The notes beneath the pieces were generated by a model that was not told where the DNA came from, made no database searches, and worked only from the letters and a program-made list of their open reading frames with translations. Below are positions 1 through 9,500 of a stretch of DNA of 64,000 nucleotides, one piece after another; positions within the stretch are counted from its first letter, which is position 1; each line of letters starts with the position of its first letter. Position numbers and translations under genes: made by a program. The DNA lies in the NCBI GenBank assembly GCA_964512645.1, contig CAZEJS010000009.1, positions 1-64,000 on the forward strand. The letters are read 5' to 3'. The DNA is from CAZEJS01 sp964512645 (GTDB taxonomy: Bacteria > Actinomycetota > Geothermincolia > Fen-727 > Anoxymicrobiaceae).

Positions 1-2
1 AT

Positions 3-2138
3 GGGCAACCCCTCAGCTTGCTCTACCTTCATACACCACTAGCGGGGACTCTAACCGCGAAGACGGCGCGAAGACCAGAGTTCCAGCGGATGATGGCTGA
101 TGTTGAGAGCGGAACGAAACCCGTTGATGCAGTCTTGATCTGGGACAAGTCAAGGTTCGCGCGAAACAAGATGGACTCGCAATACTGGAGGGATTTCTTA
201 TACGTCCGCGGGATAAAGCTGATTTCTATGACTGAGAATTTCGACGTTGAAGAGCCTGAGGGCAACCTGATGGACGGAGTCGTTGATGACCTGAATGAAT
301 ACAATATCCGAGTACTGTCCCGCAATGTCAAACGAGGTATGAGGACATGCGCTTCAAAAGGTTTCTTCCCTGGTAGCAAACCGGCTTATGGTTTCAAGTC
401 GGTTGAAGTAACCGACGGAAATGTTGTGAGAAAGAAACTCGCAACCCACCCGGCGAAGGCTAATGTGGTCAAGCGGATGTTCGATATGGCCGATGGCGGT
501 ATGGGTTTGAAGGAGATCGCCAAGGCGTTGAACTCCGAGGGGATCACAACCAGCACGGGCAAGGCATGGGGCACTTCAACCGTGTACAGCATCCTCACAA
601 ACGAAGTCTATCTCGGGGACCTGGTATGGAACAGAACCAAGACTCTGTGGGGCGGTCAAGTCGTCAAATGTGATCCCAGTGAAGTCATACGTGTCACGGA
701 CTGCCATGAGGCGATTATCGACAAAGCTACCTTTAACAGAGTCCAGAAGAAGCTTGCCAAGAGAAGTCCAAAGCAGTTTTCACCAAGGGTGACGGGAAGC
801 AATTTTCTCCTCGCTGGCCTTGCCCAGTGCGGTAGATGCGGTGCCACCTTCAGAAACCGACCTGGAAAGACGAGCAAGTACCATTACTACGCTTGCGGCA
901 CCCGAATGAAGAAGGGGTCGTTGGTTTGTGATGCCCAAAGCGTGCCAAGGGACAAACTCGAGGAGTTTGTCATCAAAGCGATCGAGACCGTTGTTCTTTC
1001 ACCGTCACACATTCGGAAACTCATCAGACTGACCAACGAGGAGATCGAGCAGCAAACTGGTTCACTGGACGGGCAGCTGAGCTCGATCGAAAACGAGCTG
1101 AATGATGTTCGGCGGAAGCTCGACAAATGGGCCGAAGCCTACGAATCTTCAAAGATTGACACCTCACATTTCGCTGACAGAATCAAAGGTCTGAATTCAA
1201 GGAGAGATGTCCTGGAGGCGGAGAGGGCGAGTCTGCTTTCCCAGACGAGGGGACCTGCTGAAGTCCTGACTGCTAAAGAGGTCATCCGTTACGTGAAAAA
1301 TCTTGGCGGCGTGCTGGATCGCAACACCATCGCGGAACAAAAAGCCCTACTGCAGTCCTTCGTTGATAAAGTCGAAGTAGACTGGCCTTCCGTCGAGATC
1401 ACGTACCGGCTGCCAGTGCCAGCGAGTACCCATGGAGGCGGTGGCAACGGCGGCGGTGTAGGAGTTCTTCCTTCTTTCCAACCCGGCCCACCACCCGCGC
1501 CGGATCAACCGCGGCTCCGCGTGGGCGTCACTGGACGCAGAACCTGTGAAGGGGTCACCGGCCGGCGCCGATTGGCTGCACCGTATCCGAGATGGAATCG
1601 CGAACGACTTCGTGCCGCGTGCCCAGCCTTGCATCCCATGAGGGATGGAAGAATGCCCCCGGCCTGGCGCCGGCCGGGGTGGTTCAAGTCCAGTAACGCC
1701 CACCAGGCGTTCCACGGCGGAGATTGTTTCGCATGGGTGAATCCGAACCCGGGGCCTGCACGGGGGAACGGCCGGGCGGGGACGGGGCACAGGCTGCCGC
1801 TCCGGCTACGGTTTGACGGAGTAGGACATCGCGGGCGAAGTGCCTCCCGGGGTGTTGACCTTCACCTTGACGCACCCGGAAGCGCCACCAGGGACCTTCA
1901 CCTTGATAGCGGAGTCTTTCCAGGCCTGGTAGGTTCTGGCCCGCATCTTGCCGAAATAGACAGCCGTTCTGCCGGAAGACCACTGGCCGAAGCCCTGCCC
2001 GCTGATGACGAGTGTCGAACCGGGCCGGCCGCCGGTGCTGCTCAAGCGGTTGATTCTGGGAGTGACCTTGAACGTGACTCCGTTGGAGGACCCGGATGTC
2101 GTTGTCAGCGTGACCGCCGCCGCGCCACCGGCGCCTGA
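3..2138 (+). CDS. Large serine recombinase, 5' end outside the window; frame runs past the true domains
   Basis: Site-specific DNA recombinase of the large serine family. The window opens inside the catalytic domain: the nucleophilic serine region is missing, but the typical ARRPEFQ and WDKSRFARN stretches of the resolvase fold are present. They are followed by the recombinase domain (about 90-270), a zinc ribbon with CGRCG and a later Cys pair (about 275-315), a coiled coil (about 345-410) and the C-terminal YRLPVP strand near position 1410. After about 1440 the frame has no recognisable domain and lies antisense to the next gene. The real protein therefore probably ended near 1440-1550 and lost its stop, or the tail is non-functional. 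It marks an integrated or decayed mobile element. Family assignment is confident; the 3' end is not. Confidence 0.75.
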   Translation, partial: GQPLSLLYLHTPLAGTLTAKTARRPEFQRMMADVESGTKPVDAVLIWDKSRFARNKMDSQYWRDFLYVRGIKLISMTENFDVEEPEGNLMDGVVDDLNEYNIRVLSRNVKRGMRTCASKGFFPGSKPAYGFKSVEVTDGNVVRKKLATHPAKANVVKRMFDMADGGMGLKEIAKALNSEGITTSTGKAWGTSTVYSILTNEVYLGDLVWNRTKTLWGGQVVKCDPSEVIRVTDCHEAIIDKATFNRVQKKLAKRSPKQFSPRVTGSNFLLAGLAQCGRCGATFRNRPGKTSKYHYYACGTRMKKGSLVCDAQSVPRDKLEEFVIKAIETVVLSPSHIRKLIRLTNEEIEQQTGSLDGQLSSIENELNDVRRKLDKWAEAYESSKIDTSHFADRIKGLNSRRDVLEAERASLLSQTRGPAEVLTAKEVIRYVKNLGGVLDRNTIAEQKALLQSFVDKVEVDWPSVEITYRLPVPASTHGGGGNGGGVGVLPSFQPGPPPAPDQPRLRVGVTGRRTCEGVTGRRRLAAPYPRWNRERLRAACPALHPMRDGRMPPAWRRPGWFKSSNAHQAFHGGDCFAWVNPNPGPARGNGRAGTGHRLPLRLRFDGVGHRGRSASRGVDLHLDAPGSATRDLHLDSGVFPGLVGSGPHLAEIDSRSAGRPLAEALPADDECRTGPAAGAAQAVDSGSDLERDSVGGPGCRCQRDRRRATGA
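1521..1703. repeat. Imperfect inverted repeat with tRNA-3'-end-like sequence (possible attachment site or structured RNA)
   Basis: Arms of 16 bases at 1521-1536 and 1688-1703 are complementary with one mismatch. The enclosed DNA holds two further perfect stems, 1657-1664 with 1672-1679 and 1632-1637 with 1642-1647. The right arm is part of GGTTCAAGTCC followed by AACGCCCACCA, which looks like the T-arm, acceptor strand and CCA of a tRNA. No complete tRNA fits because the arms are 150 bases apart. It lies just after the recombinase domains, so an integration scar in a tRNA 3' end or a folded RNA are both possible. Confidence 0.35.
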
Positions 2139-3089
2139 CGGAACCCGTACGACGACCCTCCGGTCGCTCCAGCTCAGGTAGTCGCTGTTCACGCACCGGG
2201 CGGGTCCGAAAGCAACGCGAGACCCGTCTCTGTTGTCACCGAACCCCGAACCGTCAATCGTAACCACCGTTCCCGGCGCCCCGCCGGACGGGTTCAAGAG
2301 CCTCAAGGCCGGCGGGTTCGCAAGGTCGTATGAGACCAGGTATGAGTCGTCGAGCGAGCAACCCGACCACGCTTTGACTTCGAGGTGGTAACGCCCCGCT
2401 ACGGGGCTGAAGAGCTCGACAAGTTCGTTCGTATCGCCCCCGTTGTTCGAGGAACCGACAGCCAGCCCGTTCGCGTCGAAAACGCTCAGATCCACGTCGC
2501 AGCCGTAGGGGATGGACTTGACGCTCGCGACGAGCCGGGCGCTCCCGGAAGGGACCTCGAGCCAGAACCAGTCGACGTCGTTGTCGCGAGACACGTAGGA
2601 AGGAGTGGCAACGCCCCGGCTCAGAGGGCCGCTTGCCTGCGCGATCGTGTCGTTCGGTTCCAGCGGGTCTCCGCTGTTGTCCTCGGTTATCGAGAACCCT
2701 GCGGCCAGGACCCCTTCATGGCCGTCGGGATTGACAACCCTGACGTCCCAGTTGCCGGGGACCGCCCGGGTGAGATCGACGGTGAATTCCGCCCGGCTGG
2801 TTTCGACGGCGTGCACCGACGACGCCTCAATGTTCATCCCGTTTCGTGAGAAGAGAACCCGACAGCCTTGCTCCAGGCCCGTTCCAAGCACGAACGCCTC
2901 GACGTTGCCGGAGTTGCAACCGCCGGAGGGAGACACGGCAGTTATCACGGGCGCGCTCGCGGCCGCTGCGGGCGACGCGGCAAGGATGAAGATGGACGAG
3001 AACATGACGGCCGCCGTAACGACCGACAGGGCGTATCTCAGTGCGGTCTTCCTCCGTGCGGGCTGCTTCGCTGTTCCGGGTCCGTTCAT
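1806..3089 (-). CDS. Secreted protein with IPT/TIG domains and a pre-peptidase C-terminal (PPC) domain
   Basis: Predicted exported 427-residue protein, probably surface-exposed. The chosen ATG at 3089 follows GGCAGGAG and gives a normal signal peptide: basic start, hydrophobic stretch about 22-38, then ASPAAAA. The longer frame from 3164 would bury this signal. After the signal come an IPT/TIG-type Ig-like domain (about 45-125), a PPC domain (about 130-240, with DPLEPNDT and the acidic DVDWF core), and two further TIG domains (about 250-335 and 340-427) with the GSGFG turn. No catalytic motif is visible, so a binding or structural role is inferred. It is divergent from the giant TIG protein that starts at 3516, and the two may share regulation. 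Confidence 0.8.
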   Translation of the reverse strand: MNGPGTAKQPARRKTALRYALSVVTAAVMFSSIFILAASPAAAASAPVITAVSPSGGCNSGNVEAFVLGTGLEQGCRVLFSRNGMNIEASSVHAVETSRAEFTVDLTRAVPGNWDVRVVNPDGHEGVLAAGFSITEDNSGDPLEPNDTIAQASGPLSRGVATPSYVSRDNDVDWFWLEVPSGSARLVASVKSIPYGCDVDLSVFDANGLAVGSSNNGGDTNELVELFSPVAGRYHLEVKAWSGCSLDDSYLVSYDLANPPALRLLNPSGGAPGTVVTIDGSGFGDNRDGSRVAFGPARCVNSDYLSWSDRRVVVRVPSGAGGAAAVTLTTTSGSSNGVTFKVTPRINRLSSTGGRPGSTLVISGQGFGQWSSGRTAVYFGKMRARTYQAWKDSAIKVKVPGGASGCVKVKVNTPGGTSPAMSYSVKP

Positions 3090-3515
3090 CTCCTGCCCCC
3101 GGCCGTTGCTCGAGACTGACACTCCTCTCGTCCGGGTTATCGTTCGAGAGGGGCGGCGTCCCAATAGCCAAAGGGCCCATTCAGTGTAAAATGGTCCTCG
3201 AGGATGGTGGGCAGCCAGGCGGTCGGGTGATAGCGGCTAGTACTTGAGGGGTATTAGTGGCAATGACTGGCAAATGAAGCTGGACCGCTGGTTCCCCGGA
3301 GAGGGCCGTTCGAGGCTCCAAAGGGGCGGTTCATCACTCGCGTTTGGATATAAGCCACCTGGAGCGGCGCGGGACGTTTTGTATGTCAGAAAAGGTGTCG
3401 TGCCAGGGACTATTTAGGTTAGCGGCTACGCGGGGATGGCACGGTGTCCGGGCCGGCGAGGACGGCCCGGCGCGATGCAGAGGTTGTTGGGACGCGACGA
3501 AGTGGTGGTACCGTG
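3090..3515. other. Divergent intergenic region between two secreted TIG-protein genes
   Basis: About 425 bases without a convincing gene. It must hold both divergent promoters. On the minus strand a TACACT -10-like box occurs at 3183-3188. Near the plus-strand gene a 7-bp stem (CGTGCCA with TGGCACG) encloses about 30 bases just before the longest-frame GTG at 3444. No conserved riboswitch core was recognised. Confidence 0.4.
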
Positions 3516-6500
3516 ATGTCCGGCGGAACAGGCAGGCGATGTCGGCTGGTAGCTACGGCCGTGACTTTCGTGCTTGCCTGCTTATGCTCGACCATGCTTC
3601 TACAGGCGGCTCCCGCGGGTGCCCAGGGCTACGTGCTCAACAACGACGCCTGGGTAGCCAACGGGGTGGTCCGGGCGATCGTCTCCACCGGCTCCGTCAC
3701 TTACCTCGGCGGCGATTTCACCGCTGTCGGCCCTAACACCGGCAGAGGGGTTTCGCTAGATTCGGCGACGGGAGCCCCTGACACCTCGTTTCCGCGGGTT
3801 AACGGTACCGTGAACTGCGTCGTATCCGACGGCGCCGGCGGCTGGTACGTCGGGGGAGCTTTCACCGCGATTGGTGCGACGATAAGGAACCGCCTCGCCC
3901 ACCTGCTCCCCGACGGATCGGTGGATCCATCGTGGGACCCGAACGCCAACAGTACGGTGAGCGCGCTCGCGGTCAAGGGCGGGCTGGTGTACGCGGCGGG
4001 TTCTTTCACCGGCATCGGCGGGCAGGTCCGCAACCGGATCGCCGCCCTCAACGCGTCAACAGGAATGGCCACCTTCTGGAACCCGAACGCCAACAACACC
4101 GTCACCGCGATCGGCCTTTCGTCGGACGGGAGCACGGTGTACGCCGGCGGCACGTTCACCACCATCGGCGGGCAGTCCCGCGGCAGGATCGCCGCGCTCA
4201 GTTCCACGACCGCGCTTGCCACGGCCTGGAACCCGGGCGCCAGCAGCACGGTCTCCGCCGTCAGGCTCGCGGGAGACGGCATGACGATCTATATTGGTGG
4301 GTCTTTCACCACCATCGGCGGGGAGGCGCGCAACTACATCGGCGCGCTGGACACGTCGACCGGCCTGGCGACGGCCTGGGATCCGGGCTCGAACGCCGCC
4401 GTCAACGCGCTCGAACTCAGCACCGATGGATTGACCGTGTACGCCGGCGGCACGTTCGCGACCATTGGCGGGCAGAGCAGGAACCGGCTGGCGGGACTTG
4501 ATGCCGCGACCGGCCTGGCCACCCCCTGGAACCCCAACTGCAACAGCACGGTGAGCGCGCTGGCTCTCAGCGCGGACGGGGCTTCGCTGTACGCCGGCGG
4601 GTCCTTCACCAGTGTGGGCGGTCAGACCCGCTACTACATTGCCGGCATCGACGTCGTCAGCGGGCTGGCCACTGCCTGGGACCCGAATGCCAGCGGCGCG
4701 GTCTATGCCCTGGCAGTGGGCGGAACCCGGGTTTACGCCGGCGGTTCTTTCTACAGCATCGGTAGGTACAACCGGAACAGGATAGCGGCCGTGGACAACG
4801 CCACGGGCGCCGCCAATTCGTGGAACCCCGGCTCGTCCTCCAGCGTATACGCGCTGGCGGTGAGCGCCGACGAGGCCACGGTGTACGCCGGCGGGGCGTT
4901 CACCAGCATCGGCGGACAGGCTCGCAACAGGATAGCGGCCCTTGACGCAGCCACGGGCCTGGCGACCTCCTGGAACCCGAGCGCCAACAACGCGGTGAAC
5001 GCTCTGGCGTTCAACGGCGGGCTGGTGTACGCCGGCGGAACGTTCACCACCGTCGGCGGGCAGTCCCGCGGCAGGATCGCCGCGCTGAGCGCCTCCACGG
5101 GCCTGGCGACCTCCTGGAACCCCGGTTCGAACTCGACCTTGAGCGCGCTTGCCGTGAGCCCGGACGGGACCACGGTGTACGCCGGCGGGGCGTTCACCAG
5201 CATCGGCGGACAGGCTCGCAACAGGATAGCGGCCCTTGACGCAGCCACGGGCCTGGCGACCTCCTGGAACCCCGACTCGGGCGGGGTTGTCAGCGCCCTT
5301 GCCGTAGGTGGTGGCGGAAGCACCATCTACGCCGGCGGCACTTACGCTGCGATAGGCGGAGATGCGAGGAACAACCTCGCCGCGCTGGATGCCGCGACCG
5401 GCCTGGCCACCCCCTGGAACCCGGACGCGAACAACACCGTGTCCGCTCTCTCGTTGAACGGCTCCTTCATCGTGGCCGGCGGTTCTTTCGGTTATATCGG
5501 CGGGCAGTCGCACAACTACCTGGCCTCGCTCGACCTCGCCACCGGCTCCGCCCTCGATTTTGAACCTGGCCCCAACGCCGCGGTGCTCGCTGTCTGCGCG
5601 GGGACGCGCCTCTTCGCGGGGGGCTCGTTCACAACGGTGGGCGGACAGGAGTTCACCTACTTCGCGGGATTCCAGTACCCTCCGCCCCGGCTTACCGGCG
5701 TAAGCCCCTCCAGGGGGGACCGCGGGCAGACCCTGGCCGGGGTGGAGATCCAGGGCAGCGGCTTCCGGGACGTGGCGATGACCGTGCAGCTCAAGAAGGG
5801 CGTCGAAACAATAACCGGAACGGGCGTCACCCGGGTCAGCCCGACGCTGGTGACCGCGGACTTCACCATCCCCGGCGGCGCGACGGTCGCCGACGACTGG
5901 GACGTTTGTCTCCGCCACGACGATGACCTCAAGGGTTCCACCCTTACGGACGCTTTCTCGGTGGAATACCCTCCGCCCCGGCTTACCGGCGTAAGCCCCT
6001 CCAGGGGGGACCGCGGGCAGACCCTGGCCGGGGTGGAGATCCAGGGCAGCGGCTTCCGGGACGTGGCGATGACCGTGCAGCTCAAGAAGGGCGTCGAAAC
6101 AATAACCGGAACGGGCGTCACCCGGGTCAGCCCGACGCTGGTGACCGCGGACTTCACCATCCCCGGCGGCGCGACGGTCGCCGACGACTGGGACGTTTGT
6201 CTCCGCCACGACGATGACCTCAAGGGTTCCACCCTTACGGACGCTTTCTCGGTGGAATACCCTCCGCCGTCCGCCTATTCCATAACGCCCGGCAGCGCCA
6301 ACAACGACGGTGTTGTGCACATCACCAACCTCGCCGGAAGCGGTTTCAGGACCGGGACGACGGCACGGTTGAGGCTGGCGGGAAAGCCAGACATAGTAGC
6401 CTCCGATCTCGTTGTGGCATCGCCCAACAAGATCGTCTGCGATTTCGACCTCGACGGCGCGGCAACCGGTCTGTGGGATGTGAGCGTGACCAACGTCGAC

Positions 6501-9500
6501 GGGAAGAACGGAACCCTGCCGGGCGGGTTCGCCGTACAGCACGAAGGGCCGACGGTCACGGACATGAACCCCGCTGTCGGGATCAACAACGGCCCGGTTC
6601 ATATCGACAGCATACGGGGCACGTCGTTCAGGGCGGGCGCGACCGCCACGTTGCGCAGGCCGGGTCAGCCGGACATCGTGGCCTACAACCTGCTGGTCGA
6701 ATCGCCGGACGAGATCTCGTGCGACTTCAACCTGGCGGGGAAGGCCTCGGGCAAGTGGGACGTGGTCGTCCGCAACGACGACGCACAGTGGGGCATGCTC
6801 GAGGACGGTTTTGCTATCGAGAACCCCGCCCCCGTGGTAACGGGCATCGCGCCGGACCACGGGAACCGGGGCGAATCCCTTGAAGGTGTCACCATAAGCG
6901 GCAGCGATTTCCGGGACGTCTCGATGACGGTCCTGCTCAGGCGGGGAGGCGAGACCGTTGCGGGCAAAAACGTCACCTGGGTGAACACCGGGACGGTCAC
7001 CGCGGATTTTGACATACCCGCGGGAGCGACCGTATCGGACGACTGGGACTTGTTCCTGCAGAACAACGACGATGCCAAGGCATCGACTTTGCCCGGCGCC
7101 TTCTCCGTAGAATACCCTCCGCCCGTGGTCATGTCCGTAACACCGGAGTCGGGAGACAATTCCGGCACCGTGACTATAACCAACCTTGCCGGGAGCGGGT
7201 TCCGCAGCGGGGCGTCGGTGGCGCTTGCCAGGTCGGCGCAGCCGGACATACCCGCCACTTCAGTGACCGTCCTTTCCTCTTCCAGGATCACCTGCGAGTT
7301 CGACCTGTCGGGAGCGGTGACGGGGCTGTGGGACGTCAACGTCACCAACGCCGACTCCAAGAGCGGCGCCCTGCTGGCCGGCTTCGAGGTGCAGTACCCG
7401 CCTCCGACGGTTTCGGCGATCACCCCCTCGTTCGCGAACAACGACGGCTCCGTGCACATTTCGGACCTCGCGGGGAGTTGCTTCCGGCCCGGGGCGACGG
7501 TCAAACTGCGGAAGACCGGTTCTCCGGACATCGACGCGACCGGGGTGGTGGTCAGCGCGCCCGGGCGTATCGAGTGCGACTTCGACCTCGACGGTAAGAG
7601 CGCCGGCGCGTGGTCGGTGCTGGTGACGAACGACGATACCAAGAGCGGCACGCTGGTCGACGGTTTCGACCTGCAGCACCCGCCGCCGGTCGTCGCCGGA
7701 ATCAGCCCTGACCACGGCAACAAAGGCCAGTTGCTGAACAACGTCATTCTCAGCGGCGCCGATTTCCGCAACATCTCGATGACCGTCCGCCTCCTGAACG
7801 GCGCGTTCAGCATCGACGGGACCGACGTCCACCGCGTCTCCGAGAGTCAGTTGACCGCCGACTTCTACATCCCGCCAGGCGCGCCGGAAGGCCCGGGGTG
7901 GGACGTGTTCGTCCAGAACAACGACGACGGCAAGAGCTCCACGCTCGTCGGCGCTTTCACTGTGGAGTTTCCCGATCCGGTGGTGACCTCCATCAGCCCT
8001 CAGGCGGGGGAGAACGATGGTGTGGTGCAGATAACCGGCCTGCTCGGCGCCAATTTCCGGGCCGGCGCGACCGTGAGACTCTCCATGGTCGACCAGCCGG
8101 ACATCTGGGCGGACGCGGTCAGCGTGGCGAGCGCCGGCAGGATAACGTGCGAATTCGACCTGACGGGGGCGGCGACCGGCGCCTGGGACGTAACGGTGAC
8201 GAACGCGGACCTCAAGAGCGCCACTCTCCCGGGCGCTTTCACCGTCCGCTACCCGGCCCCGACGGTGACCGGCGTCGCCCCTTCGGTGGGCTGCAACACC
8301 GGGCCGGTGCAGGTGTCTGTGGCCGGGGCGCATTTCCGGGCCGGCGCGACCGTGAGGCTGCGCAAGTCCGGCCGCCCGGATATCATCACCTCCGGCGTGA
8401 TCGTCACCGACCCCTCGCTCATCGTCTGCGATTTCGATCTGAGCGGCAAACCGGTGGGCAAATGGAACGTTATCGTCACCAATGTCGAGGGAAAGAGCGG
8501 AACCCTCGAAGAAGGGTTCACCATCGAGAACCCGGCCCCGGTCCTCGGGCGCATGTCGCCGTCGTCGGGGCCCGCTCAAACCACGCTCAGGAACGTGCTC
8601 ATCGAGGGTGAGAACTTCCGGGACACCTCGATCCGCGTGGAGCTAAGCAGGGGCTCGGACACGATCTTCGGCACCAATGTCAGGTGGGAGTCCGACACCC
8701 GGGTGCTTTGCGACCTGCCTCTCGACGGCGCGCCGGAAGGTCCTGGATGGACTCTGTTCTACGCCAGTATCGACGACGGCAAGAGCGCCACCCTGCCCGA
8801 CGCCTTTGCCGTCACATCTCCTCCCCCGCAGCGACCCTTCGTCTCAAGGGTTACACCGGGCGGAGGGACACCCGGCCACCGGGCGACGGTCGAAGGCGTG
8901 AACTTTGGCGCGGAGCGGGAGAGCTCGACGGTAACCTTCAACGGCGTGCCGGCCGCGGAATACCCTTTCTGGTCGGACGACAGGATCGAAGTGGTCGTTC
9001 CCGGGGGCGCCAGCACCGGCCCCGTGGTGGTGCGTACGGCCGGAGGCTCCTCGAACGACGACAGGTGTTACACTATCGCCACGCCTACCTGGTACCTGGC
9101 CGAGGGTTCGACCGCCTGGGGGTTCTCGACCCGCCTTACAGTAATGAACCCCAACAACGCCGATCTGCATGCCCGGGTCATCTACATGCTCTCGGGAGGC
9201 GGTACCGTCCAGGATCTTGTGGCCCTGCCTGCGCTTTCACAGGTAACGATCAACCCCCGTGCCCTGCTCGGCGAGGCGGATTTCTCAGCCACCGTGACCT
9301 GCGTGGAGGGCCAGACCATATCGGTGGACCGGACGATGTCATGGAAAGGTCCGGGCGCCGAGGCCGGGGAAGAGCACTGCTCGGTCGGCACGACGCTACC
9401 GTCCAGGACGTGGTACATGCCCGAAGGCTGTTCGGCTTACGGTTTCGAGACATGGCTGCTCGTCCAGAACCCGAACGCCCGGGAAGCCCGAATCGGCGTC

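Noticed and set aside
1524..1706. Possible complete tRNA or selenocysteine tRNA
   Set aside because: The acceptor-like arms are about 180 bases apart and no D or anticodon arm fits; only the 3' end resembles tRNA.
1347..1790. 147-codon minus-strand frame containing VGVTGLEP
   Set aside because: This string is the antisense translation of a tRNA-like 3' end, a common source of false proteins.
4000..5600. Regular repeats as a CRISPR array
   Set aside because: The repeats are in-frame protein repeats of about 147 bp with varied sequence.
4056..6860. 934-codon open frame on the minus strand within the giant gene
   Set aside because: It mirrors the codon bias of the repeat protein on the other strand; no signal, domain or ribosome binding site.
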